Positions 29,140-37,503 of a stretch of 64,000 nt of DNA are shown one piece after another; the first letter of the stretch is position 1; the number at the start of each line of letters is the position of its first letter. The notes under the pieces are model-generated. The model saw only the letters and a list, made by a program, of their open reading frames with translations. It did no database searches and had not been told where the DNA came from. The stretch covers positions 1 to 64,000 of the forward strand of contig NZ_MAQA01000021.1 of assembly GCF_001692445.1 (NCBI RefSeq), read 5' to 3'. Both the position numbers and the translations under genes were made by a program. This DNA is from Oerskovia enterophila. GTDB lineage: Bacteria > Actinomycetota > Actinomycetes > Actinomycetales > Cellulomonadaceae.

Positions 29140-30519
29140 TCATGCGCGGGACAGCGACCGGGCCAGGACCCCCGCTGCGAGTGCGAGCGCGACGAGCACG
29201 GCGCCCACTTGGTGGAACGCGGCGAGTGCCGCACCGCTGTCTGCGCCGGTCGCGACCATCGACCCGAGGATGCCTACCCCGACCGCACCGCCGAGCCGCT
29301 GGGTGATGTTGTACAGGGTGTTGCCGTCGGCAAGCTCGTCCTCGCCGAGTGGTGCAAGGAAGGCGGCGAGCAGCGGCGTCGTGACGAATCCCGCGGCGAG
29401 GGCGCGTCCGCACAGCATGATCGCAGTGACCCACAGCGGTGTGTCGTTCGTGAGCAGCAGCATCACGCCGCTTGACACGGCGAGCGCGGCGAACCCGAGC
29501 GTCACCAGGGTTCGCAGTGGGATGTGTGTCGAGATGCGCTGACCTAGTGCAGTTCCCAGGCCCATGACGACGCCCTGAGGGATCAGGGCTAGCCCCGTGG
29601 CGAGAGCGGTGTGCCCTTGCACCTGCTGGGTGAACACCGGAATCAGGAACACGGTCCCGAAGGCGATGACCGAGGCGAGCACCTGAAGTATCAGCGCGAG
29701 GAGCGACTGACTGCTACGGATGACGTCGAGGCGTACCGGAGGGTCCTTTCGACGGGACGAGGTTCTGACGTACGCGGCGAGCAGCCCGATCCCTGCGACG
29801 ACCAGCGCGAGCGGTGCGGGGTTGCCCCATCCGCTGGCGGAGCCGCGCGTGGCCCCGAGAAGCGTGGTCACGAGACCGGCCGACAGCAAGAGGAACCCGA
29901 TCGGGTCGAACCGGGAATCGGCCCTGGCCCGCGTTCCGAGGCGGCGCAGGCGCAGCGCGAGCAGCAGTCCGGCCGCGCCCACCGGTACGTTGACCAGGAA
30001 GACCCACCGCCACCCTCCGGCGCCGATCAGAAGGCCTCCGAGTGACGGTCCGAGGGCGGGAGCGAGGAACAGCACCACGGCGGCCGAGACGGGGACCTTG
30101 CCACCGCTCAGGCCGTCCTTGCCCATCAGGATGCTCAGCGCCAGCGGGACCAGGGGAGCGCCGACGAAGCCCTGCACGACCCGAGCGGTGACGAGCAGCT
30201 CGATGCTCGGGGCCAAGGCGCACACGGCAGAGGTGGCGACGAACAGCGCCATGCTGACCAGGTAGATGCGCATCGTGCCGAAGCGGCGTGAGGCGTACGC
30301 GGTCAGTGCCAGCCCTACGGCGAGGGACAACAGGTACCCGGAGACGACCCAGTGGACCGTGTCGAGCCCGGCGCGGAGGTCTTGGGCGATGTCCGGGACC
30401 GCGACGTTGACGATGCTTGAGTCGAGCATGCTGAGGGAAGGGCCGATGAGCAGGCCATACCGTGCGGCTCGGCCGATCCTCGTGGCACCGGGGCGTGTGT
30501 CCGCGCCGTCGACGGTCAC
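29140..30519 (-). CDS. DHA2-type MFS drug exporter (EmrB/QacA-like)
   Basis: A 459-residue major facilitator protein with about 14 predicted membrane segments. The motif C-like stretch is ALGPSLGGLLIGAGGWRWVFLVNVPVG and motif D1 is near LSMLDSSIVNVAVPDIA, both characteristic of DHA2 proton-driven multidrug exporters. The GTG at 30519 overlaps the padR stop (GTGA). An ATG further upstream would overlap padR by 90 bases and is less likely. Cotranscribed with and presumably controlled by PadR. The substrate cannot be told. Confidence 0.9.
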   Translation of the reverse strand: MTVDGADTRPGATRIGRAARYGLLIGPSLSMLDSSIVNVAVPDIAQDLRAGLDTVHWVVSGYLLSLAVGLALTAYASRRFGTMRIYLVSMALFVATSAVCALAPSIELLVTARVVQGFVGAPLVPLALSILMGKDGLSGGKVPVSAAVVLFLAPALGPSLGGLLIGAGGWRWVFLVNVPVGAAGLLLALRLRRLGTRARADSRFDPIGFLLLSAGLVTTLLGATRGSASGWGNPAPLALVVAGIGLLAAYVRTSSRRKDPPVRLDVIRSSQSLLALILQVLASVIAFGTVFLIPVFTQQVQGHTALATGLALIPQGVVMGLGTALGQRISTHIPLRTLVTLGFAALAVSSGVMLLLTNDTPLWVTAIMLCGRALAAGFVTTPLLAAFLAPLGEDELADGNTLYNITQRLGGAVGVGILGSMVATGADSGAALAAFHQVGAVLVALALAAGVLARSLSRA

Positions 30520-31034
30520 GACCGTTCCGCCTCGTTGCGCAGGTCGTCGAGCCAGCGCAGCTCCTGCGTGAGGCGATCGACCAGCTGTTCCTGTGCGCGG
30601 CGCCGCCATGGCAGGGCCGGGTCCCGCGGGACCTCGGCCAGGAGGCCCTGTACCTGAGCGAGCGCGTGCTCGACGATCTGACGTCGCACCCCCAGGACGC
30701 CGAGGCGCGACGATACCGGGAGCTCGTCGAAGAAGCTGACGCGGAGCAAGAACTCCTCATCGTCGCTCGCCAGCTCGCGCGGCAGTGTCGACACGAGGTC
30801 GTGCAGCATGCCGCGGCCGGTCTCGGTGATGGCGTAGACGTTGCGCGCCGGACGCCCTTCCTGCTGCTCAACAGACTTGGTCACCGCGCCGTCGCGCTCC
30901 AGCTGCTTGAGGGCCGGGTAGAGCGAGTTGTTGTTGACCGGCGCGATCGACGGGCGTCGTATCCGGCTCTTCAGCTCGTAGCCGTGCGCCGGGCCGCTCC
31001 GCAGGACACTCAGGGCGTAGATCTTGATCGTCAC
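30516..31034 (-). CDS. PadR family transcriptional regulator
   Basis: A 172-residue PadR-type repressor. The N-terminal winged helix spans about residues 1-85 (YALSVLRSGPAHGYELKSRI, NNNSLYPALKQLERDGAV, then RPARNVYAITETGRGML). A C-terminal helical dimerisation region follows. The GTG start at 31034 lies only four bases from a palindrome at 31038-31063, the likely autoregulatory operator. The gene overlaps the exporter it precedes, a standard PadR-plus-transporter module. Confidence 0.92.
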   Translation of the reverse strand: MTIKIYALSVLRSGPAHGYELKSRIRRPSIAPVNNNSLYPALKQLERDGAVTKSVEQQEGRPARNVYAITETGRGMLHDLVSTLPRELASDDEEFLLRVSFFDELPVSSRLGVLGVRRQIVEHALAQVQGLLAEVPRDPALPWRRRAQEQLVDRLTQELRWLDDLRNEAERS

Positions 31035-31037
31035 CCG

Positions 31038-31063
31038 TCCACCTTAACCTAGGTTAGGGTGGA
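31038..31063. promoter_or_regulatory. Palindromic PadR operator
   Basis: A 26-bp palindrome centred on CCTAGG: TCCACCTTAACCT and its complement, with a single mismatched pair (31044/31057). It sits immediately in front of padR and is markedly A/T-rich for this genome. It would block both promoter and ribosome access when bound. Confidence 0.75.
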
Positions 31064-31617
31064 CGGCGCGCGCGAGATGCTTGCCTTTCTAGAACCTCTG
31101 GCCGCGCCGTGACTGCACCTCAAGCCTTCGGGTCGCCGGGACCACCGGTGCATATGTGTTCTGGGAAGAGGAAGTGCTCTCGCCGTGCTTTGTCCTGCGC
31201 CTCCGGTTTGATCGAGCGCTTCGAGAGATTGAAGCCACGGAAGGACGGATCGATCTCTTGCGCCCAACGGCAGTTGCTGTGCAGGATCGGGGGTCACCGG
31301 TGGGCCGTCTACCTTGACGTGGATCGATCGGTGGGAGCAGGCGAAGGAGACGTGTCCGGGAGGTGACACGGTGTCCGAGCGGATACCACGGGACTGGCAG
31401 GGGCCGTGTGTCTAGTTGATTCGCGCTTGATCCTTCTCGCAAAGACCTGTAAATGGCTCCCGAGAGCCTGTCCCACAAGGTGTCCCAAGACCCCCGACGG
31501 ACGCCAGCACAGGGTGCTCCGGGGCGGCACAGGGTGGCGCGGGACCGGAGAGCAAAGCAAGTGATCGCAGAAGGAAGGCCAAGCGAATCCGCGGAATCGG
31601 ATCGTTCGGAGGGGCTA
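31064..31617. other. Gene-poor end of the island
   Basis: About 550 bases with lower G/C content and no convincing gene. An 85-codon frame at 31109-31366 on the plus strand has no ribosome binding site and no recognisable family. Stop codons and uneven codon use suggest decayed mobile-element DNA. No integrase or excisionase remnant is recognised. Confidence 0.4.
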
Positions 31618-31652
31618 CAAGGGGTCGCAGGTTCACATCCTGTCAGCCCGAC
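31618..31652 (+). repeat. Right attachment-site copy (partial tRNA-Pro 3' end)
   Basis: Thirty-five bases matching 25143-25177 except one T-loop base. The tRNA 5' two thirds are absent here, so this is a displaced 3' end, as left when an element inserts into a tRNA gene. Confidence 0.8.
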
Positions 31653-31940
31653 CGTGAGAGGCGATAGGGAATCGGAACGATTCCTAGCCTCTCGTTGTAC
31701 CTGGGGCCGGTCGGGGCGCACCCAGAGGTGCACACATCGTCGGGTGACGGGCACTGCTCCGCGTGCCGCAGCTCGCGCGCCGGCCCGGGCCGGCGTCGTG
31801 GCCGACGACAAGGCCCGACGTCGAGGCGCTTCTCGGCCGCGTACCCCGCACCCGGGCAGATCCGCAGCGTCTGCCCACTCGCATGCCGCACGAGCGTTCC
31901 GTGTGCGTCGCGCACGGAGGTGGTTGTCGAGTTGAGCTGC
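31653..31940. repeat. Degenerate direct repeat downstream of the right att copy
   Basis: Homologous to the stretch after the real tRNA (25178-25470). It begins with a damaged copy of the terminator hairpin (31656-31692, extra bases in the left arm), then GCCGGTCGGGGC, GCAGCTCGCGCGC, GCCGACGAC and GTCGAGGCG in the same order as the left copy. No gene is supported on either strand. Confidence 0.6.
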
Positions 31941-32065
31941 GGTGTCTCTCGACGATCCAGTGTGCGGTGGCGTCGCCGCCCCTGTGGGTCTGGTGAGCCT
32001 GGTCTTCCGCACCCCGCGCGAATCTGTAGTCTCAGGGCACACACGGTCACGACGGGGGTGCGTTC

Positions 32066-32542
32066 ATGCGAGGAAAGCAGGTGGCCGGGGCTTCGGCTCT
32101 GGTGCTGGTGGCTCTGATGGTGGCCGGCTGCAGCGGGGAGAGCAGCGCCCTTCCGGAGCCCACGGGCGAGGTGGTCCAGGCTGACGCACCCGTGGACGAC
32201 GCGGCGCAGGACGCTGCCGCGTGCGCGGCTGTCTCCGACGTCATGTCGATCGTGGAGAACGCCGACATCGCCCTGAGCGAGGGCCGCGTGGCCGTCCAGG
32301 AGCAGCAGGGCTGGTACGAGGTCGCGACACATGTGCTGCACCGCATCCCCTCGAGCGGCGACAGCGCCGTCAGCCAAGGGGTCGCCGACCTGCAGGAGGC
32401 TGTCCCCGCGGTCGAGCTCTGGGCGAGGACCGAACCCACCGTCATCAGGTCGGACGCCTGGCGGGATGCCCTTTCCGCCCTCGACGAGCCTTGCCTGGCG
32501 GTCGATTCTGAGCTGACCATCTCCATGTTCACGGGCGGCTGA
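32066..32542 (+). CDS. Small secreted lipoprotein, unknown function
   Basis: A 158-residue protein with an N-terminal lipoprotein signal: basic MRGKQ, a hydrophobic stretch to residue 20 and lipobox VAGC with Cys21 as the lipidated residue. The mature part is acidic and helical-looking. It has two further cysteines (near 54 and 145) that could form a disulfide. GGGGG lies about eight bases ahead of the ATG. No family is recognised. It stands alone between the island's right end and a gene-free stretch. Confidence 0.72.
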   Translation: MRGKQVAGASALVLVALMVAGCSGESSALPEPTGEVVQADAPVDDAAQDAAACAAVSDVMSIVENADIALSEGRVAVQEQQGWYEVATHVLHRIPSSGDSAVSQGVADLQEAVPAVELWARTEPTVIRSDAWRDALSALDEPCLAVDSELTISMFTGG

Positions 32543-33108
32543 GGCTCGCTCGCGACGCCCGGAGCCGTCGTCCCTCCCGCGCTCTAGCAGGCCACCGGCC
32601 GTGACTGCCTTGACTTCCTGACGCTGACGTCAGGTCCAGGTGTGTGCGCCATGACCGCTCGCCGCAGACTGTGTTTGGGCGGATCAGTACTGGGTCGCTC
32701 GTTCACGTGCAAGAGCGCCCTCGGCGGACTCAGCGTGCCGCCGTCGTCCGCCCGCTTTCACGACCGCTCGGGACCAGTCTTCCCATCGGCCCGGCACCAC
32801 TTGGTCGTGCATCCGCGTCGAGCGGGTCGGAGAGCATCGGTCAGACCACCAGGTGGGCGAGCAGCCCGCTCTCGCGACAGCGCTTCGCGCACCAGGAGGG
32901 TTGAGGGCGCCGCGGAGCGCCCTGGGTCCAGGTGGGCGCTGACGAGGCGCCGAGGTCGCGATGGCGTGCGGCGGAGTTCTCGATCGACGGCCGCCCTTAC
33001 CCCTGGCCTTCGCACCAGGGGTGCCGACCGCCGCGTTGCGCGCGCCTGATGGCTCGAAACGAAAGCACGACATTTACATTCGGAACTGCGCTGTGTACGT
33101 TTGACGTC
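32543..33108. promoter_or_regulatory. Gene-free region upstream of the deoR-type regulator
   Basis: Nearly 570 bases with no convincing gene. A 7-bp perfect hairpin (32617-32623 with 32628-32634, loop CTGA) may end the lipoprotein transcript. Close to the regulator, CGAAA occurs twice in tandem (33055-33064), a type of short direct repeat often used by DeoR-family proteins. The region from 33060 to 33110 is A/T-richer and probably holds the promoter. Confidence 0.45.
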
Positions 33109-33867
33109 ATGGACAGTGCCACCCGACAGCAGCGGATCGTCCAGCGCCTCCGCGAGACCGAACGACTCGAGGTTGCCGACCTGGCCCTCGAGCTCGATAC
33201 CTCCGAGGTCACGGTCCGCCGTGACCTCGACGCTCTCGCGTCCGCGGGTGCGCTCCGCCGTGTCCACGGTGGTGCGGTCAGCCTGCTGCTGAGGGGGGAG
33301 GAGCTGCCGTTCGCGCTGCGCGAGATCGAGTCGACCCCGGCCAAGGAACGCATCGCACAGACGGTCGCAGGGCTGCTCAGCGACGGCGAGGCCGTGATCG
33401 TGGACAGCGGGACCACGGGTCTCGCGATCGCCCGCGCCCTCGTCGGGCGGCGCCTGACCGTCGTGCCCCTGTCGATCCCCGCCGCTCACGTCCTCTCCGC
33501 GAGCGCCTCGACCACGCTCAAGGTTCCCGGGGGCACGTCCCGGTTCGGGGAGGGCTCGCTCGTCGGTCCCATGGCCGAGGCCTCGCTGCGCTCGCTGCGC
33601 GTGGACACCGCGATCATCAGCTGTTGCGGACTGTCGCCCACCGACGGCGTCACCGCGTACGACGACGTCGAGGCCGCCACCAAGCGTGCCGCGATGTCCA
33701 GCGCGCGGCGCACGATCCTCGTCGGGGAGGCCGCGAAGTTCTCGCGCACGGCGCTCGCGGTCGTGTGCGAGGTGACCGACTTCGACGTGCTCGTGACCGA
33801 CCCCGACGCGCCCGCTGATGCGGTCGCCCAGATTCGTCAGGCCGGCGTCGACGTCCTGGGCGTCTGA
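33109..33867 (+). CDS. DeoR/GlpR family transcriptional regulator
   Basis: A 252-residue DeoR-type repressor. An N-terminal HTH spans about residues 6-57 (RQQRIVQRLRE, then DTSEVTVRRDLDALASAGALRRVHGGA). The DeoR sensor domain follows, with DSGTTGLAIARAL and the sugar-phosphate-isomerase-like motif SCCGLSPTDGVTAYD. Such proteins usually sense a phosphorylated sugar. ATG 33109 is chosen because it gives the normal N-terminus. It is followed after 66 bases by an MFS transporter, the probable regulatory target. Confidence 0.9.
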   Translation: MDSATRQQRIVQRLRETERLEVADLALELDTSEVTVRRDLDALASAGALRRVHGGAVSLLLRGEELPFALREIESTPAKERIAQTVAGLLSDGEAVIVDSGTTGLAIARALVGRRLTVVPLSIPAAHVLSASASTTLKVPGGTSRFGEGSLVGPMAEASLRSLRVDTAIISCCGLSPTDGVTAYDDVEAATKRAAMSSARRTILVGEAAKFSRTALAVVCEVTDFDVLVTDPDAPADAVAQIRQAGVDVLGV

Positions 33868-33933
33868 CCGGCTTGTCGACCGGGGCGACGCACGGCGGAC
33901 GCCTCCCACCCACGACCCTGAGAGACCTCACCC

Positions 33934-35229
33934 ATGACCGACACCACCGTGGCCCGCCCACGTCCCCGCCCCGCCCGGGGCGCAGCCGTCCCGCGTGAGC
34001 TGCGCCGGGCCCGCGTCGCCGTCGCGGCGCTGTTCTTCACCAACGGCGCCATCTTCGCCAACCTGTTCCCCGAGTACCCGGCGATCAAGGCCGAGCTCGG
34101 TCTGAGCAACGCGCAGTACGGTCTGGCGATCGCGGCCTTCCCCACGGGAGCCCTCGTCGCGGGCCTCGCCGCGGGCGTCCTGATCCGGCGTCTGCGTTCC
34201 TCGCGCGTCGCGGTGGTGGGAACGATCCTGACCGGCCTGGGGGTCCTGGGCGCGGGGTCGTCCTCGACGTGGACCATGCTCGCGGTCGGGCTCCTGCTCG
34301 CAGGGGCCATGGACGCGATCACCGACGTCGCCCAGAACGCGCACGGCCTGCGGGTCCAGCGACGCTACGGGCGGTCGATCCTCAACTCGTTCCACGCGGT
34401 GTGGAGCATCGGTGCCGTGACGGGCGGGCTCATGGGCGCCGGTGCGGTCGCGATCGGCATGTCGCGGGGGCTGCACCTGGGCCTGTCGGCCCTGGTCTTC
34501 GCGGCCGTCGCGCTCTCGTGCTACCGGTTCCTGCTGCCCGGCCCCGAGGATGCGGACCGCGTCGCGGCCGACGACGGCGCGGGCGAGGCCGCCTCGGGCA
34601 CGGGGTCCACGAGCGTGGCACCCGTCACGGACCGTGCCACGCATGGTTCCCGTGTCCCGGGCCTGCTCGTGCGCGTCGGGACGCTCGCGGCCCTGGTCCT
34701 CATCGCCGCGGCCGGCGCCGTGGTGGAGGACTCGGGCAGCACCTGGGCCGCCGTCTACCTCTCGCAGTCGCTGGGAGCGTCGCTCTCGCTCGCGGCGTTC
34801 GGCTTCGTGGCGCTGACCGGCGCGCAGTTCGTCGGTCGTCTCGTCGGCGATCGGGTGGTCGACAGGTTCGGCCAGCGCGCCGTGGCCCGCACGGGCGGCG
34901 CCCTGACCGCGGTCGGTATGGGACTCGCCCTGGCCTTCCCGACCGTGCCCGGCACGATCGCCGGGTTCGCTGCGGCGGGACTGGGCATCGCGACCCTCGT
35001 GCCCGCAGCGATGCACGGCGCGGACGAGCTGCCGGGCCTGCGCCCCGGGACCGGGCTGGCCGTCGTGAGCTGGCTCATGCGGATCGGCTTCCTGCTCTCC
35101 CCGCCGCTCGTCGGTCTCGTCGCCGACCATTCGTCGCTCCGGGCGGGCCTCCTGGTGGTCCCGGCGGCCGGGCTGGTCGTCGTGCTGGCCTCGCAGGTTC
35201 TCGATACGCGTCGAGCCCTCCGGGCCTGA
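33934..35229 (+). CDS. MFS transporter (FucP/YbjJ-like sugar permease type)
   Basis: A 431-residue major facilitator protein with about 12 membrane segments and a hydrophilic central loop near residues 205-245. The opening ALFFTNGAIFANLFPEYPAIK and SILNSFHAVWSIGAVTGG resemble the YbjJ/FucP-like group. The preceding DeoR regulator supports a sugar or sugar-derivative substrate, which cannot be named. The ATG start has only a weak site. Confidence 0.82.
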   Translation: MTDTTVARPRPRPARGAAVPRELRRARVAVAALFFTNGAIFANLFPEYPAIKAELGLSNAQYGLAIAAFPTGALVAGLAAGVLIRRLRSSRVAVVGTILTGLGVLGAGSSSTWTMLAVGLLLAGAMDAITDVAQNAHGLRVQRRYGRSILNSFHAVWSIGAVTGGLMGAGAVAIGMSRGLHLGLSALVFAAVALSCYRFLLPGPEDADRVAADDGAGEAASGTGSTSVAPVTDRATHGSRVPGLLVRVGTLAALVLIAAAGAVVEDSGSTWAAVYLSQSLGASLSLAAFGFVALTGAQFVGRLVGDRVVDRFGQRAVARTGGALTAVGMGLALAFPTVPGTIAGFAAAGLGIATLVPAAMHGADELPGLRPGTGLAVVSWLMRIGFLLSPPLVGLVADHSSLRAGLLVVPAAGLVVVLASQVLDTRRALRA

Positions 35230-35343
35230 CGCGCGTCGCCTGCCGCCTGCCGGGCCGCTGTGCGCACCGCGCGAGGGTGCCCGGCGCCGTCGGGCAGTCA
35301 GCGCCGCCTCCGGTCGTGGTGAGCCGACCGCACGCGAGGGGTG

Positions 35344-35357
35344 TGGTTGCGCTTCCA
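35344..35357. promoter_or_regulatory. LacI-type operator before the lacI-family gene
   Basis: TGGTTGCGCTTCCA has the GCGC core and TGG/CCA ends of LacI-family operators (compare the actinobacterial CelR site TGGGAGCGCTCCCA, known from Thermobifida). Two inner pairs do not match. It lies 31 bases before the regulator's start, consistent with autoregulation. Confidence 0.5.
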
Positions 35358-35388
35358 TGATCCACTGGCCGCACGAGAGGGGTGAACC

Positions 35389-36513
35389 ATGAGGTCACGT
35401 GTCGCGACGATCCGGGACGTCGCACGGAGCGCAGAGGTGTCGACGACGACGGTGTCGAGGGTCGTCAACCGCAAGGGATTCGTGAGCGACGGCGCGCGGC
35501 TCGCGGTGCTCGAGGCGATCGACGACCTCGGCTACGTGCCGTCGGCCGCCGCACGAGGGCTCGCGTCCCGACAGAGCGGGATGATCGGGCTGTGCCTGCC
35601 CGACACGGGACGGCCGGACGACCTCGGCGACCGTGCGTGCGAGGGCTCCTCGGTGCGCGTGCTCCTCGACCCGCGGCCGAACGGCGAGATCGCGTGGGGC
35701 GGCCTGTACTTCGGTGAGGTGCTGCGTGGGGCCGAGTACGCGGCCTGGGAAGCGGGGTTGGCCCTCACCGTCGCGACGGCGCGCGAGCCCGACCTCGAGG
35801 CTCGTGTCCTGGCCATGGCCGGTCGTGTCGACGGCCTCGTCGTCGTCGCCCAGACACTCCCGGACGACCTGCTCGATCACGTCGCCCGGCGCGTCCCGCT
35901 CGTCGTCCTCGCAGGCCCCCTGATCACCGACCGCTACGACCACGTCACGGTCGACAACGCCGCGGGCATGACCCGGCTCGTGGAGCACCTCGTCGTGGAC
36001 CACGGAGTCCGCGATCTCGCCTACGTGGCCGGGCGCGACGGCACCCCGGACGACGTCGAGCGGTTCCGTGGCTTCCGCGAGGCTCTGATGATCCAGGGGA
36101 TCGACCCGCCTGCCGAGCCGTCGATGCGTGGCGACTTCTCGCGCCGACGCGCCCGCGAGCTGGGGGCCGAGCTCCTCGGTCGCCCCAGGCCGCTCCCTCG
36201 AGCGCTGGTGTGCTGCAACGACGAGACGGCGCTCGGCCTGCTCGACGTGCTCGTCGCGCAGGGGGTGCGGGTGCCCGAGGACGTCGTGGTCACGGGCTTC
36301 GACGGCATCGACGCGGCAAGGACGTCGGCACCGCCGATCACGACGGTCGAGCAACCGACGGCCGAGCTCGGGCGTCTCGCGGTCGAGCGCCTGACGGCTC
36401 GGATCGGAGCGCCGCGGCGCCGCCCGACGGTCACCACGTCCTCGGTGACCGTCCAGCTGAGGGCGAGCTGTGGCGATCACCTGGTTGTCCCATCCATCGA
36501 GAACGAAGGCTGA
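35389..36513 (+). CDS. LacI family transcriptional regulator
   Basis: A 374-residue LacI/GalR-type regulator. The HTH is at about residues 6-52 (VATIRDVARSAEVSTTTVSRVVNRKGFVSD), with the hinge helix near PSAAARGLASRQS. The periplasmic-binding-protein-like domain has VVTGFDGIDAART and the closing TTVEQPTAELGRLAVERL. A roughly 25-residue insert after residue 70 (DRACEGSSVRVLLDPRPNGE) is longer than usual. The start has GAGAGGGG upstream. It is followed four bases later by a phosphotransferase gene and then a MATE transporter, an uncommon set of neighbours for LacI. Confidence 0.9.
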   Translation: MRSRVATIRDVARSAEVSTTTVSRVVNRKGFVSDGARLAVLEAIDDLGYVPSAAARGLASRQSGMIGLCLPDTGRPDDLGDRACEGSSVRVLLDPRPNGEIAWGGLYFGEVLRGAEYAAWEAGLALTVATAREPDLEARVLAMAGRVDGLVVVAQTLPDDLLDHVARRVPLVVLAGPLITDRYDHVTVDNAAGMTRLVEHLVVDHGVRDLAYVAGRDGTPDDVERFRGFREALMIQGIDPPAEPSMRGDFSRRRARELGAELLGRPRPLPRALVCCNDETALGLLDVLVAQGVRVPEDVVVTGFDGIDAARTSAPPITTVEQPTAELGRLAVERLTARIGAPRRRPTVTTSSVTVQLRASCGDHLVVPSIENEG

Positions 36514-36516
36514 ACC

Positions 36517-37503
36517 ATGGAGAGCGTCACCAAGAACCGCCAGTCCCTCGAGAGCTTGCGAACGATGGTCGAGCGAGGTTTTGGACCGCAGCAGGTGCCG
36601 GAAGGCGACGGCTTCGCGACAGAGCTCACCGACGGCTTCTTCAACGCCCTGTACCAGATCCGCCTGGCCGACGGCAAGGAGGTCGTCCTGAAGATCGCGC
36701 CGCCGGCCGGTGTCCCGGTACTGACCCATGAGCACGACATGATGCGCAACGAGATCGCGGCGATGGACCTGGTCCGACGCGAGTCCTCCGTCCCGGTGCC
36801 CGAGCTGTTCCACGTCGACCTGTCCCGCGAGGTGTGCGACGCCGACTACTTCTTCATGGAGCTCGTGGACGCCACGTGCTTCGGCATCGCGGCCGACGCG
36901 GGCCGGCTCCCGCCACATGTCGTGGAGGCCGGGTTCGAGCATCTCGGCTCTCTGAACCGGGACCTGAACGCGATCGTCGGGACGCACTTCGGCCAGCTTC
37001 GAGGCCCAGGGTTCGGGACCTGGCGCGAGGCCGCCACGACGATGTTCCGTACCGTCCTGGCCGACGGGGTGCGCGCGGCGGTCGACCTCGGGTGGGATCC
37101 GGACGTCGTGCTCAAGGCTTTCGAGGATCACGCCGACGTGCTCGACGACGTGATCGAGCCGCGCCTCGTCGAGGTCGACCTGTGGGCCAAGAACTCGATG
37201 ATGCGGGACGGCCGCATCGTCGCGATCATCGACCACGAGCGCGCGATGTTCGGCGACCCCCTCATGGAGGCGGGCCTGACCGGACTGGACCTGCCCTCGT
37301 TCCCCGACCCTGCGCCCTTCATGCGTGGGTTCGGCCTCGCCGCGCTCGACGACTCGCAGCGGACGAGGCGTCACCTCTACACGCTGTGGCTCGCCGTGAC
37401 CATGCTCGTCGAGACGACCTACCGGCAGCAGAGTCCTCAGCAGTACCGCTGGGCGTGCGAACAGCTCGACATCGCTATGGGGCTCCTCGGCCGGACGACG
37501 TGA
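36517..37503 (+). CDS. Aminoglycoside phosphotransferase (APH)-family kinase
   Basis: A 328-residue protein of the APH/choline-kinase-like phosphotransferase family. The N-lobe Lys is in EVVLKIAPP and the hinge is near YFFMELVD. The Brenner catalytic motif HxDxxxxN reads EVDLWAKN, keeping the catalytic Asp and Asn but replacing His by Glu. The Mg-binding Asp is in IIDHERAMFGDP. Substrates in this family range from antibiotics to sugars and choline. It overlaps the MATE gene by GTGA and may share its regulator LacI. A role as kinase for an exported or imported small molecule is inference. Confidence 0.8.
   Translation: MESVTKNRQSLESLRTMVERGFGPQQVPEGDGFATELTDGFFNALYQIRLADGKEVVLKIAPPAGVPVLTHEHDMMRNEIAAMDLVRRESSVPVPELFHVDLSREVCDADYFFMELVDATCFGIAADAGRLPPHVVEAGFEHLGSLNRDLNAIVGTHFGQLRGPGFGTWREAATTMFRTVLADGVRAAVDLGWDPDVVLKAFEDHADVLDDVIEPRLVEVDLWAKNSMMRDGRIVAIIDHERAMFGDPLMEAGLTGLDLPSFPDPAPFMRGFGLAALDDSQRTRRHLYTLWLAVTMLVETTYRQQSPQQYRWACEQLDIAMGLLGRTT

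Noticed and set aside
31109-31366. 85-codon plus-strand frame at the island's right end
   Set aside because: No ribosome binding site, no recognisable family, and composition unlike the surrounding genes. Treated as decayed DNA.
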